DNA from: Isoetes taiwanensis
Taxonomy: Eukaryota > Streptophyta > Lycopodiopsida > Isoetales > Isoetaceae
DNA: 64,000 nucleotides
Direction of reading: 5' to 3'
NCBI GenBank assembly: GCA_021234155.1
Contig: JAJEKV010000001.1
Location: 27,733,768-27,797,767, forward strand
In this document: piece by piece, positions 1 to 10,953 of the stretch
Numbering within the stretch: the stretch's first letter is position 1
Layout: every line of letters begins with the position of its first letter
Position numbers and translations under genes: made by a program
Notes under the pieces: model-generated
The model's database searches: none
What the model saw: only the letters and a program-made list of their open reading frames with translations
What the model was told of the DNA's origin: nothing

Positions 1-2541
1 AACTCTGCTGGTAGGCAGAGAAGTGCTTTGCCTTGGCACATAACTTGTCGCAGATCGTAGCCCAAAAGATACACTAGTTGGCCTTGTGGCACCTGGCTCC
101 AGCTCTTTTGACTGTGTGACTTCCGGAATAACTTTATCGAGATTATGAGATAAATTTTCAGTTATAAGTGCATCTTCCTTAAGTGCCTTAATGGAAACTG
201 ATTTAGATATTTCTGTATCTCTCACGTCAGATTTATAAGAAGGATCAGCCACATGATCAACATTCTTCCGCACATTTTTACCTACTGCCTTGTCCACATC
301 AAAATCCACGTTTTCAGATGTTAATGGGATTGACATATGCTGATTGCTCCATGTAGCTGATATTTCCTCAATTTTCAAACTAGTTGAACTACAGGGCAAT
401 TCTTCAAGTGAGCTTGATCTAAAATCTTTTGACCCATTGCTTATATCTGGCAGGTGTTTTACTTGATTGTCTTGGAGAGGAATCCCAGTTTGACATTCTT
501 GACTGACCGTACTGGTAATGTTATTATCGCAATCTGGAACAGATTTTGCTAGTTCTGCTTCTACAACAGCATGCCCATTCTGGCTTAGTTCAGGAAGTGT
601 CTTTGGCAAGTTCGCATGCTTTCCCTTTGATTCCAGACAAGGCAATCCTACGGCATTTGTTATTTGGTCAGACTTATCTCCATCTCCAGACTTCAAAACA
701 TCGTTGGCCTCCATCCTTGTTGGCTGTTCAGGTGAAACGACATTTTCTTTTGAACTGATTTTAGTTTCTTGACTCTTAGCATCTAGACCATTTATGGATA
801 GTAGTGTTTCTTTCTCACCATTATTCTTAGAGGTTCCCTTTGGCTGATCCGTGGGCACTTCATGATTTGCATCAACAGGATATTTTGGTGCAATATTACT
901 GTTAAAGGTCACATGAACAGGTGCATTCCCAATACCTTTATTTTCTTTCGGTTCTTTTCCTACCAGCTCCCTGTCTTTCAACAAAATTGTAGTAGATTCA
1001 CGTTTTGCTTTGCGAGGAAATGATTTCACCCTTTCATCAGGTTCTACAAGTGGCGCATCAATGTGATACTCCTCCTCTACCAGACTGCCTTTTGTGAATG
1101 CAGAGTGCCCTGAGTATAAATCTTCTTTCAAAAGTGAAGAAGGCTTCCCTTCCGAATAAGAAGATAAATTCTCAGATGCAATTTTACCAATATTAGGCTG
1201 TTCTAGAAGATAATCAAGATGCTTTCTAATCTTCTCTGCAGCTGAATCTGGTCTTACCTCAGAATTGTGATGAACCTGCTGATCAGGAGCTACCCTGCAA
1301 ACTCTGGTATCAGACACTACACTATGACACTGCGCATCAGTTTCTCGTCTTCCCCATGCATCAGATATCCCTTTACTCCTTCCATGAGATTCTGGAGTAT
1401 ATCGACCAAAGCTGGATTCAGAGTTTGTCCTTCGAGCATCATCACACAAAGTTGACCTCAAATCAAACTCCTTTCTATTTGGCGATTTAGACAACGCCAA
1501 CTGCATATCATGCGTTTCCATATCCCTCTGTAAAGTTATGTTCCTGCCACCAGACACATCTCTTACTTGCCTGAGTGGAGATGTATTCTCTGTTACCCTC
1601 CGCTTGCTGGTACGTAAAATTTCAGATTGTGGACTCTGATCCCTGTTTCTTTTCCTACCATCCTTGCTTGATTCCTGCCGGTAATCAGGATGGTGATTTA
1701 CATGCCTTGCAGGTAGTTTGTCTGCATACAGTGGTAAATCCTTATTTTCCCTCTCAAAACCTGAAGTTCTGCCTCTAGACTGAAATGGCGGGTATGATCT
1801 TGCTGTTTCCCTGAACAAATCTGCCTCAATATGGCCTGCCCTGCCCACAGGTTCCACAATTGGCTTGGCCTGAAAATGCTCAATAATAGTCCCATTATCT
1901 CTAACGAATGTTTCCCTCTGCCCTTCCAAAGGATTCACAACCCTAGCTGCTTGCCTGGATGCAATAACCCTATTTATTAAAAGATTAGTATCTAACCTCT
2001 GACCTGAAATAACTGTTGGCGGTGGCTCCACCCGTTGCAAATTACCAGGATATGAATCCCGGTAAACTCTACCATCCCAACCAGGTTGGATGGCAATCTT
2101 CTGCAAAGGAATGCCCAATATGGGTTGCGGGGTTGCCTGATGACCAGGCAATGGGGGATTGATTCTATAAATTTGATCTGAAACTCCTGAAGGCATTTGA
2201 CCTTGTCCAGCGAGCGGTAAAGGGGGAGGCAAAGGCCGGAGCATAGGCTGCATTCTGGAGCCCTCGGGTTTTCCAGTCGAATCGAGGCGCTGGTAATAAC
2301 GATTATTCTTCTGGTGCAAGGTGGGCTGCTGATTTTGTTGGTGTGGAGCATGTGGGTGATGGTGGTGGTGCTGGATCTGGTGGGCATGCTGCTGCTGCTG
2401 CTGCTGCTGTTGCTGTTGCTGGTGATGATGCGGAGGAGGAACGCGGTGATCGTAACGGAGAGGAACCTGAGGGCCTGACGAAGAAGAAGAACCTCCTCCC
2501 CGGTCCCGGCTAGACGGAGGAGCATAGCGATGCAGCACCAT
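1..2541 (-). CDS. Large low-complexity Gln/His-rich protein, 5' part, runs off the left edge
   Basis: The minus strand from the ATG at 2541-2539 is open without a stop through base 1, giving at least 847 codons. The start follows a leader containing a CCTAGGGTTCAG stretch typical of plant 5' ends. The N-terminus is disordered: a Gly/Ser stretch at residues 15-23, three His, then 11 Gln at 41-51, then His-rich and Pro-rich stretches up to about residue 130. The remainder is polar, rich in Ser, Lys, Glu and Asp, with basic clusters such as KDGRKRNRD and TSKRRV that could be nuclear localisation signals. I see no membrane segment and no complete domain; a domain may lie beyond the edge. The composition suggests a nuclear scaffold or RNA-processing protein (inference). 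A long CCCH zinc-finger protein with a disordered N-terminus is one possibility I cannot support. No intron is needed within the visible part. Short ORFs in other frames here are shadows. Confidence 0.8.
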   Translation of the reverse strand, partial: MVLHRYAPPSSRDRGGGSSSSSGPQVPLRYDHRVPPPHHHQQQQQQQQQQQHAHQIQHHHHHPHAPHQQNQQPTLHQKNNRYYQRLDSTGKPEGSRMQPMLRPLPPPLPLAGQGQMPSGVSDQIYRINPPLPGHQATPQPILGIPLQKIAIQPGWDGRVYRDSYPGNLQRVEPPPTVISGQRLDTNLLINRVIASRQAARVVNPLEGQRETFVRDNGTIIEHFQAKPIVEPVGRAGHIEADLFRETARSYPPFQSRGRTSGFERENKDLPLYADKLPARHVNHHPDYRQESSKDGRKRNRDQSPQSEILRTSKRRVTENTSPLRQVRDVSGGRNITLQRDMETHDMQLALSKSPNRKEFDLRSTLCDDARRTNSESSFGRYTPESHGRSKGISDAWGRRETDAQCHSVVSDTRVCRVAPDQQVHHNSEVRPDSAAEKIRKHLDYLLEQPNIGKIASENLSSYSEGKPSSLLKEDLYSGHSAFTKGSLVEEEYHIDAPLVEPDERVKSFPRKAKRESTTILLKDRELVGKEPKENKGIGNAPVHVTFNSNIAPKYPVDANHEVPTDQPKGTSKNNGEKETLLSINGLDAKSQETKISSKENVVSPEQPTRMEANDVLKSGDGDKSDQITNAVGLPCLESKGKHANLPKTLPELSQNGHAVVEAELAKSVPDCDNNITSTVSQECQTGIPLQDNQVKHLPDISNGSKDFRSSSLEELPCSSTSLKIEEISATWSNQHMSIPLTSENVDFDVDKAVGKNVRKNVDHVADPSYKSDVRDTEISKSVSIKALKEDALITENLSHNLDKVIPEVTQSKELEPGATRPTSVSFGLRSATSYVPRQSTSLPTSRV
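2389..2421 (-). repeat. CAG/CAA trinucleotide run encoding 11 Gln
   Basis: Eleven consecutive Gln codons, nine CAG and two CAA, encode residues 41-51 of the large minus-strand protein. His codons lie on both sides. Length variation between individuals is likely at such a tract (inference). Confidence 0.9.
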
Positions 2542-2895
2542 CGTACTGAACCCTAGGCCTAGCGAGAAGGAGAAGAAAGCCGGGTACGCCCAAAAGGGCA
2601 CCCTTTTGTACTAGAAATTTATTATTTAATTTATCGTGGCGGAACATTTCTTTTGTCGAGCCATGAGTTACGTGGGAAGTTGCTAAAATGGGAGAATTGA
2701 ACCCACAATTATGAAATACATCATAATGTGTGATGTGAAGAGCAAATGTAAATAGTCCAATTCATCGGTCCAATTTCAAAACTAGTGAACTAGCAGAACT
2801 GCAGGGTTGGGAAGAAGGCTAGGTAGATGGATTTATGTTGGTATTTTAATTGTAGTAATTTGAATTTCAGCAGCATGATAAGAGAATATGTATTA
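2542..2895. other. 5' leader and upstream region of the large minus-strand gene
   Basis: This AT-rich stretch lies between the start codon at 2541 and the transposon edge at 2896. It should hold the leader and proximal promoter of the minus-strand gene. No convincing TATA box or other site could be fixed by eye. Confidence 0.4.
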
Positions 2896-3054
2896 GGCCC
2901 TTTTTCCACAGCACTCTTATTATATGGCTGTCATATTTTTTTAAGACACCCTTTTGGGCTCCATGTCAGCGCCATGTCATAATAGGACATGTCTTAAACA
3001 AATCAGTTTTCCATTACTTCAGAATAAGACATTTACTATAAAATAAGACATGCC

Positions 3055-3605
3055 TTATAATCTTGGTTTTTCCATATGCAGATTGAAGCATCTAACAGGT
3101 ATGCAGATTGAAGCATCGAACAGGGAAAGCATCTCCTTCATACACTGACTCTTCATTCCCAATATGTTTTTCATTGTTGCATTAGTTGCATTAGACAACT
3201 CAATCAGCCCTTTGGGTATCTGCCAATTGCCTCCTTCTACAGACCAGAGCTCATTTCCAGATCCGCACAATGCCACACCTCCAGCTAAACCACTAATACT
3301 GACGTTTTGCCCATAGTTGACCCTTGTGATTACCTATAGATCAAGTAACCATGCAGCAGCTTAAAATCCAGGATACCTAAATGCTTCAAAGCCTGGAAAC
3401 CACAGGGGATGCCATATACGAGTGCTTACTGTAACAAGTTCTGTAATGAGACTTAGGGATATCCCTTTTTGTGAAAGCTCATCGAACAAAGACTTTTGTG
3501 TAGGATTATACAAGTTTACCGATTTTAGAAGCTCCTCAACTGTTTCAAAAGTAGTACGTTCCTCATCTTAAAAGTGTAAGAATTTCTCCAGCAAATCCTG
3601 AAATA
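3055..3605 (-). pseudogene. Farnesylcysteine lyase (prenylcysteine oxidase) fragment captured in a transposon
   Basis: Read on the minus strand, a CAG acceptor near 3601 is followed by an exon encoding DLLEKFLHF, a TAA stop, and then ETVEELLKSVNLYNPT and SLITELVT. A GT-AG intron follows, then a second exon with VITRVNYGQNVSISGLAGG, GNELWSVEGGNWQIPKGLI and ELSNATNAT. This order (VNLYN, LVTVITR.NYGQ, SGLAG, LWSVEGGNWQI) is the central part of plant farnesylcysteine lyase, a flavin-thioether oxidase that breaks down farnesylcysteine from prenylated proteins. The FAD-binding N-terminus and the C-terminal half are absent. An in-frame TAA replaces a residue after HF, and the 3' end runs into a duplicated GATGCTTCAATCTGCATA. 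It is not a functional gene. The retained intron shows capture at the DNA level, not through mRNA. Confidence 0.75.
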
Positions 3606-3881
3606 AGAATAAACTTATGAACATATTTTACTTCTGCACAATTCACAATTATGAGACTAGGAAGGAAAAACAAATGCACTTGACAAAATTATAACTTGAT
3701 GGCTCAATCTTACAGATACATAAGCTTGCATCTTCAGCAGACTTGTCTGATAACGCCAAACAAGCGCCAAAGAATTTATGAAATCAATAAACTTGTTCCA
3801 GAAGATGGAACCATTTGCCTTCCAAGTCTTGAATACAAAACTCTTGCCATTCCAAAAGCCCCAGGAGAGGACGGCTCAAAC

Positions 3882-3976
3882 TGAAACACAGAGCAGAGCA
3901 GAAAACAGAGCAGTAAACTCCCAGTTCGAAACACAGAGCAGAGCTGAAACACAGAGCAGTAAACTCCCAGTTCGAA
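3882..3976. repeat. Two-copy 46-base tandem repeat inside the Pack element
   Basis: Units starting at 3882 and 3928 begin GAAACACAGAGCAGAGC and end with CTCCCAGTTCG. They are nearly identical. The sub-motif ACAGAGCAG repeats within each unit. No coding role is evident. Confidence 0.75.
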
Positions 3977-4329
3977 AGATGAAATGGCTACATGCATGGC
4001 CGAATTCAATCTGTCCGGAAGTACAGGGTCTTGTGGAGGTCCTTTAGCAACGATTGCAGTTCCGGCAACGCCAGCGATTCCTATCCAGACTTTTTTTTGC
4101 AACACCCTAAATTCTCGGCAAAGAAGCCCTCCGATTGGATATGTTTTGATGTCTCATTTTGTGGCGGGGGGTTTCCCCCGGAAGAAAATAAGGCTCGATA
4201 GTTGTACGGAATACTTATAAGACATGTCTTATAACTTGCAGTGGAAAAACTATTGTGTCTTATATGCTTATCTGGCCCAATGAGATCTTGATAAATATAA
4301 GACTAGAGTGTCGTGGAAAAAGGGCCTTA

Positions 4330-6530
4330 GTATATGAATCTTACATTGTGCATCCCTTATTAGGTCTCTAATAGGAAGAATTCGCGTCATGGCGGCGTCT
4401 TGGAAATGTACAGTTCCCCCTTGTACGACGAAGTGGGGTTTACCACTGGTTTTGAAGCAGCTACATTAGCAGCATTTTGTTCGGCTCGAAGTCTGCCATC
4501 GTGATTGACGACATGATCGACAGTTGCTTCCTGTCCTTTATTCGCGAGAGCGTCACATATAGTAGCCCAGGTGTGAATGCCCTCCTCACGACCATGATTG
4601 CGTTGCCGTCTATCGAGGAGCTCTGGCTCTTTGTGCTCTGTCATGGCGTACGCCAGTGCGAGCAGGAATGTTCTCTTGAAGATGGTCTTGGGCCTCTGGT
4701 GCCTGTACTCGACCAGCGTTCGCTTGACGTGCATGTGGTGGAGGGAGCAGTAGGGCAGGCTTGGGGTGAGGGTAGATGAAGGAAATTAGGGAGTAATGCA
4801 AGGCCAAGGGGAAGATTTGATTAAGATGGCACAATAAATGAGAAGCAAAGCATGAAACTATTGTCTTGACAAAGTCATGGAGTTTGGAAGTCCTTTTTTT
4901 TACTAATTTTGGATATATATGTCTTAGTGCATTAAACTAATCTTGTCAAGCATCGCAACCACAAAGCACACATTGTATAGGAAGTTCTAGGTTTCGAAAT
5001 GTTAGTGATTGCACTTTCAAAAACTTTGTGGATCTCGAAATGTAGATAATAGTTGCATTTTCAAACCTTTGCATATGTGGATCCTGGCTCCTTTAGCATC
5101 CACAATCTTGCGTACGATTGCAAATAATAATGTTTTGTAATGGTAATGGGCTTCAGAAAATCCAAAAGAAACTAAAGAATAAAGGGCTAACTATATGCCA
5201 ATTTCTTAGAAGAAAAGCCATAGTTCAATAACATTTCTAAGCCTTAGCTGCAATGAAGACCATAGAGTAGTTTCTTCCCGTTGGCTTTACATAATGCAAT
5301 TGTGCAACATGGATTCAAAAAATAATATGATCAACTTGACATGGCCAACAAGCAGTAAGCAAAGATGTCCGTCCATTGATATAATTTGGCATGGATAATG
5401 TTTTCTGCCTCATCAAGGTATCCTGCACGACTAAGAAAATCAATTATAGAAGCATAATGTGTGGGATCTGGAGAAACATTGTGATCGCTCATAAAATTAA
5501 CACAAAGTTATGGACACAAGCATGATGGATTGAATTTTTTGCGACATTTACGTAAACACTTGATTCAACTAGATAACATTTCATGTAAGTCTGGTGGTAC
5601 CTATTACGATTTTTTGAAGCATGTTACAATTGTCCCTTTATACTGTCTAACCTTCAACTGAACAGTGGATTTCAGTTTTTAGTATTTCAAAGCAAATATT
5701 TATATTTACACACATGTACAAAAAATCAAGACCTATACTCTGTACCTTATAACAACACAAATGATGCCCAGAGGCATGTTATGTCCTTTCATCTATTACT
5801 CCTTTGTTGTCAAGCTAATACACTAACGTGAACAGATATGAGACAAATTCACGGCTATACTTCTTTCAGATGCTCTTGTGCGTTATATGTCATCTTGTCC
5901 TCTTAGCAGCCATAGCTGCTACATGAATGGGTGTCAATTCTTTCATAATATGGCGATCGTCTCCAAGGCAATGAGAGCTGGAGCATCAACATCCCTGTCT
6001 GCAACATTTTCTCGGCAGCAGCAGAGGCAAAAGTACTTCACAAACTAACAATAGAATGATTGTGAGAATGCCCACCAAGTCGTTTTCCAAATCCTCCAAA
6101 ATCCTTTTGTAAACCAGTAACACCCTTTGCAATAAGGCCTTCGCTTTCCTAAAACATGCACTTCGTCAAACTAGAAAGTGGTTGGCATGTTTGGCAACAA
6201 AGTTTAATTCCTCTTTAAATTTGGATATCTTATTATTCTAACTCTACTCTCAACAATGTAACTGGTAACTCTATGGGAGATGGACTTTGAGTTAGAATAG
6301 CAACATCCACATTCACTAAGCTAGCATCATTTTGTTGAAGAGGCAAAATATGCTATACGATGAAAAGAAATTAGCCATGTTTTCTGTAGCTTCTTTGTTT
6401 CACTTCTCCCGCAAAACAAATGTGACGACATGAAAAATCTTATAAAAAAATGGGGATTGTTTTCTCCTTCTACAAAACGAATGTGATGTTTTCTACAGAA
6501 ATCCAGCGTAAAATGGGTTTAGATCTTGAA
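4330..6530. other. Intergenic; no gene recognised
   Basis: A slightly more GC-rich stretch at 4387-4834 is open on the minus strand (115 codons in one frame, 74 overlapping in another), but I recognise no family and see no splice signals to join the frames, so it is not called. 4850-6430 is AT-rich with stops in all frames and no clear repeat structure. 6430-6530 leads into the microsatellite tail of the LINE copy. Confidence 0.5.
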
Positions 6531-9500
6531 AGGAAGGAAGGAAGGAAGGAAGGTACTTTTATCGTCCACGGAGACCAATCGGTCTATGGGACCCAATACA
6601 AAAACGCAGCAAGCGGATTACTGCCCGGATTAAAAAACCCCCGCCCCGAAGGGTTTTCGAGGGAAAAACCGTGGCAGCAATCAGCCTGCTGACAAACTGT
6701 GCTAATCATATAAAATGCAGAAACATCCCAATATATACAGTCATGCACCACCCCCGTAGTGCCTAGTCAGCGGACAGCCAGGCGGGGGCAAAGGTGACCT
6801 CGCAGGTCCAGTACCTCCCGGATGTATGACCCCAGGGCACGTACTGACGGTGTGTTCATCAGCAAATGCAAGGGCACGTCCGGCCGTACTAAGGGAGCGT
6901 GTCGCCCGGACTGACCAAGCGGGCAACTCTCGGAAAGTGTGAGACTCATCCTCAATGGCACCCGTTTGACGGCCAGCGACAGAGTCTGTCTGGCGGGGGC
7001 TCCCCAATCCACCGCCCCGCTCGATCACGAAGATGGTGGGCACCCAATGCGAATGGAGGCAATGAGTCCGCGCTTTTCGAGGGCACCGGAAACGCAGTAG
7101 AGCCGTGGGCCCCGGGCTAACACGGGGTGATGTGCTCCTTGTAATGGGCCATTTTGACTGCTCTAGAGCAATGGGGTCCCAGAGCTTGCCAAGGAAACAA
7201 GCATCTAGGTACTCCCGCAGTCGCCACGATCGGCCACGCACCAACATGCGCATGCATGCTCACGCGCGTTCCATCTGGCGAACCACTGATCTCTCTTACC
7301 CCTCCAACGGGCCCTAAGCGGCTGCGGACTCATGGCCCGCAAAGTAAGCCAGTCGGGAGCCGAGCATCACCCATAGTAACCACTTTCTCGAAATAGACGA
7401 TGTGTCTATCAAGGGCTGCCCATTGAAGTGGCAAGAATCCGGTTTCTGCAGCCCGAATCGATAGGGGACTGAAGGTTTCACCCAAGTGCCCGTGCCAAAA
7501 TGCCTTACGCACCTGCTCCAAGTCATTCCAGTCGCCAAAGACGCATCCAGGGCCCCAAACCTCGATCCCGCATGAAGGGCGGTTCCGACCCGGTGCGAAA
7601 CAGATGTGGATCGATGTCCCCAATCATATAGCTCGCACTTTGGTATTTGTTCGCATGGCATAAAGCTTTCCGGCTGTTTGTCACCCCAAAGCGGATAGGC
7701 GCCTCCCAAAGAGGCGAGGAGGGGAACTCCACCCCTAGGTACTTGTAGGTGGGCGTGGCGTCCCGCAGGCCCCCCGATATGTGAGTCAGGGAGGCATGGG
7801 GTGGCGTGAAGAGGATATGAGAACCACCACGGTCTTGGCCAGATTGACGCGCATGTCGTAGCGACAAAATGTGTCTAGGGCATCCGTGTGAGATCGCGAT
7901 AGCCCCGGGGTGTGGGCCAGCGAGGCCAACATCGTCCGCGATAGATGAGTGGCGGATGACCCGGTGCAAAAGTCGTATGGCATCCCCCCATGCTCGATGA
8001 AAGCGGGGCTCTAACCGATCAATGTAGAGGCCAAAAAGTGTTGGCGAGAGGGGCAACCTGCCGGACCCGATACTACGGGTGAATGCTTGGCCCGTCGGTG
8101 CATCCCGCCAAAACAACTCTCATACAACACAGATATGGCATTACGCGACGGCGGCCGGGAGCCCGATTGGCCTTGCATCTAGCCCACCTACTTTCACGGG
8201 GCCGTATCAAAAGCCTTTGAAGTCCACAAAGCGACAATACAAGTCCGGTAGATGATTCCTACTGTCTTCAATCGATGCCAAGCGCCAGTAAAGATATGGT
8301 CAATCGTTGAGTGGCGGGGGTCGAAAAGCCCGCCTGTGTGAGGGCTCGCACATCCGGCGCCTCGCCCCACGGGTCAACTTCCGCTTCGAGAATGCCGATA
8401 GCAGGTTTGGCAAATCTTGAACCCGACCATGATCGTCCGGTGGTTGGCGGACAATTAATGGGTCGCCCGCCTTGTGAATGGGAACAACCACGCTTGTGGT
8501 CCATTGTGGGAAACCCTCCCGCAATGCTACGTTGAACGAGGGGTAGTGAGGACCGGCACAAGCGGCTGCCACGCCCACTTGAGTAACTTCGGCACGCATA
8601 CCATCGGAGGTCGGTTGCCTTCCCATTAGCTAGCCGTTCGCGGGCCCTCCTCAACATCCTCGTCCCACGAGAACCAATGGGGGCCATCCCGTGGGGGTAT
8701 GGGCGTCGCAGCGTCCACTGGCGGGTCATAGAGCTGGTGCAAATCTTTTCCCCCTTTGCCGGGTGTGATGTCCCCAGTAAGGTGGGCTGGCCTTCAAGCA
8801 CTCTGCGCCAAAAGGTTCGAGGATGAGTGTCCAAAGAGTAGAACATCTCCCCACGATGCTTGGCAAGGTACCCACGCCTTTGTGTCCTTCGATAGGCGAT
8901 GCGCGGTGGTGGCCTTGCAAAGCGGGTACACGGATCGAGGATCGGTAGCTGCTGCGCCTTGCGTTCTTCTGATCCGCATCAAACCATCGATTCTGGCGGG
9001 AATGTTCTTGACCACGAAGGCGACGGGGGTCGCGCCAAAGCACTGTCCATTTGCATCCCGTAATAGCGAAGTCACCGGTGCATCTGCTGCTCTAGTGTGG
9101 AGGTCTGCACTTCTTTGGGAGGGCGTCCATGAGCATCTCGGCGTAGTCCTCTGCACTGCTCATAATCGAAGTCTCAACCGAGGGGGCGAGGGTCGGCATA
9201 GTGGGGGTTCCGGCGGCGCCAAACCAGTCCAAATAAAGTGGGAGGTGATCCGAGTCGACCTCCTCATCCCGACCGCTCAGGCCCACCCGGAAACGACTGA
9301 TGAGATGCATATCTTGCGCAACTACAAGCACATAGTCCACCACACTAGACCCTCCCCCCTGATTGTCCTGTCTGCATGTGCACTTGCGAGAATCGGGCCA
9401 CTGTGAAAGGCCATTGCAAATTATCAAGTCAAAAATGCCACATAGCAGAGCAACCGCACCAAAAGCGAAAGTGACTGGGTTTGTCATCCGACCAGCGTGG

Positions 9501-9790
9501 CGGGCTACTTCTGGGGTGTGGCTGCCGGGACATCGTCGGCCGAGGGGGTCAAGTCGCATGGGCTGCTCTACTCCTGTCCGTGCATTGAAATCTCCAAGAA
9601 GGACGACCCTACCCAACTGCTGATGCTGCTGTTGTCATCATATAGATCGACATACGGGTCCATCCTATCCGCATCGGGGTGGCTGCGATAGAAGGTGTTG
9701 TCTGCGTGAGGGAAATAACAGGCGGCCAGAAAAAGAGGGTTGCCACTGGTATTATGCACACGAACCCAGAAGTACCGGTTGTGTCTGTCT
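6531..9790 (-). mobile_element. LINE family A, long degenerate GC-rich copy
   Basis: On the minus strand the order is endonuclease, reverse transcriptase, C-terminal region, 3' UTR. About 9770-9100 encodes the AP-endonuclease domain with PLFLAACYFPHADNTF, LLGDFNARTG, VVDYVL and DSDHLPL. Near 8500 is the RT fingers motif TSVVVPIHKAGDP. At 8050-7900 LSPTLFGLYIDRLE and IADDVGLAG mark the palm; IADD replaces the usual YADD. At 7600-6770 the thumb and C-terminal region include YKYLGVEF and GAIEDE; the Cys/His knuckle next to GAIEDE is lost. The 3' UTR has the GTCCACGGAGACCAAT motif (6563 on) and the tail is (GGAA)n at 6531-6553. Several frameshifts and stops break the ORF. The copy is strikingly GC- and CpG-rich compared with the AT-rich flanks. 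ORF1 is not visible, so the 5' end is truncated or diverged. Confidence 0.85.
6605..6693 (-). other. LINE A 3' UTR hairpin: conserved core with complementary arms
   Basis: The core GGATTAAAAAACC... GAAGGGTTTTCGAGGG at 6627-6670 sits between imperfect inverted arms at 6605-6626 and 6673-6693. The inner part of the arms pairs ACTGCC with GGCAGC. Related hairpins lie at 26587, 28748, 30570 and 58645. It is probably the RNA recognised by the LINE reverse transcriptase (inference from position). Confidence 0.6.
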
Positions 9791-9998
9791 GTCTTCTGGA
9801 AAGGTAGTAAGAAACTAAGCATTTGCTCTAGATGTCGATGACTCAGGAGTGCCACAGAATAATCTGTAACTAAATTCAAAGTGCAGGCATAATGTAGGCA
9901 GTACACTACTTGTATAAACTTGAAGCATTGGCCTAAACATGCCAAAAATGATGCTGGAACTTTGCCAATCTCAAAAAGCTCCATTGTATATTTCTGCA
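9790..9998 (-). pseudogene. Exon-like fragment of an unidentified gene
   Basis: On the minus strand a TTTGTATTGCAG acceptor is followed at 9998 by an open frame that includes YTMELFEIGKVPASF, CLGQCFKFIQVVY and TDYSVALLSHRHLEQ. This is protein-like and unlike the LINE that follows it at about 9790. I do not recognise the family. It may be one exon of a gene interrupted by the LINE, because the frame runs straight into LINE endonuclease sequence. The join point is approximate. Confidence 0.35.
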
Positions 9999-10891
9999 AT
10001 ACAAATATTTTATTATGCTACCAATTAAATGAAACAGTCTAGATTTAAGATAGAGCATTGTCCTAAAATGCTCCTTTGCCATAGTCGCTTGCCATGGCCA
10101 ATGTAAGTTTATCTCAGAAGGACAAAAAAGAACATATCAAGGTTTAATTATCAGAACATGCTGGACAGACTTTTGAAAGAAGGAAAAGCATATAAGAGAT
10201 TGGGGACATAAAGCTAAGAAAATCCAGAGTTGTAAAATCTAAAGAAATAATGCTCTTTGCAAATAGCACATAATGCCAAGACTGAAAAGATAAAATAAAT
10301 CCAAAGGAGAAAAATAAGTATCATGTATAACAATTTATTTTTTTACAAGAACTCTTTACTTGAAACTCTTTACTTGAAATATGAGCATCTTCGTTAATTT
10401 AGACAGTTCAAAAGTAAAATGAATTACTTACTTTGAGTTAGCCATTCAATAGGTGTTGGAATTGTAAGCAGAGAGACAATATGAAGTGAGGCTTTTTATA
10501 AATTTGGCTCCACTAAGATATGTCACCCAAAGAAAGTAAACAACAAGCCCTGCTAGGAAAACGGCAAAGATCACTAACTTTTAGTCTTTCAAGCTTCCAT
10601 AGCCTGCTCCAGTCAAGATTTATGTCCAAATGCCTAGCTATCGATATTGAACTCATCCCTGAAACCTAGCACAAACGCATATTACAGTTCAAAAGATCTC
10701 AAAACAAATAATAGAAGAGGAAAGATAATAAGAAGACGAATGTATCATCCTTTAAACCTTGGATTGCAGGGGTCCAATATAGTAGTATAACCTTTGAAGG
10801 TGGAGTCTGCTTATCGGTTGCATGATGCCGCAGGGGACTTTCAAGTAAGACCATTTCTTTATTAAAAAGGGAGAGTGTTGGGTTTCGTGCC
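9999..10891. other. AT-rich intergenic or intronic DNA, nothing recognised
   Basis: Stops are dense in all frames. Minus-strand acceptor-like sites, for example near 10660, are followed by short open stretches, but no product could be named. Confidence 0.4.
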
Positions 10892-10925
10892 GGAACGCCG
10901 CATGTGCAGACGCATGCGGCGTTCC
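10892..10925. repeat. Perfect 13-bp hairpin, GC-rich
   Basis: GGAACGCCGCATG at 10892-10904 pairs perfectly with CATGCGGCGTTCC at 10913-10925 around an 8-base loop. It stands out in the AT-rich surroundings and could be the end structure of a mobile element. Confidence 0.8.
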
Positions 10926-10953
10926 ATCTCTGCTTGCGGGACGCTTATTTTTT

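Larger units (their letters stand above)
2896..4326. mobile_element. Pack-type PIF/Harbinger-like element carrying a host gene fragment
   Basis: The ends are inverted repeats. The left end begins GGCCCTTTTTCCAC at 2896, and the reverse complement of the right end at 4326 begins with the same 14 bases. Similarity continues as CAC(A/G)(G/A)CACTCT. TTA flanks both sides (2893-2895 and 4327-4329), the classic 3-base target duplication of the PIF/Harbinger superfamily. The 1431-base interior has no transposase. It holds a farnesylcysteine lyase gene fragment with a retained intron, a 46-base tandem repeat and unidentified sequence. Palindromic AGACATGTCT motifs lie close to both ends. It is non-autonomous and would need a transposase in trans. 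Confidence 0.8.

Noticed and set aside
1698-2525. Minus-strand frames of 65 and 177 codons
   Set aside because: Both are alternative frames of the long ORF 1-2541, whose low-complexity tracts are read more plausibly as Gln, His and Pro.
3055-3605. Functional farnesylcysteine lyase gene
   Set aside because: Only the central part is present, with an in-frame TAA, and it lies inside a transposon.
4387-4834. Open frames of 115 and 74 codons on the minus strand and 100 codons on the plus strand
   Set aside because: They overlap each other on both strands, show no recognisable motif and have no clear start context or splice sites.
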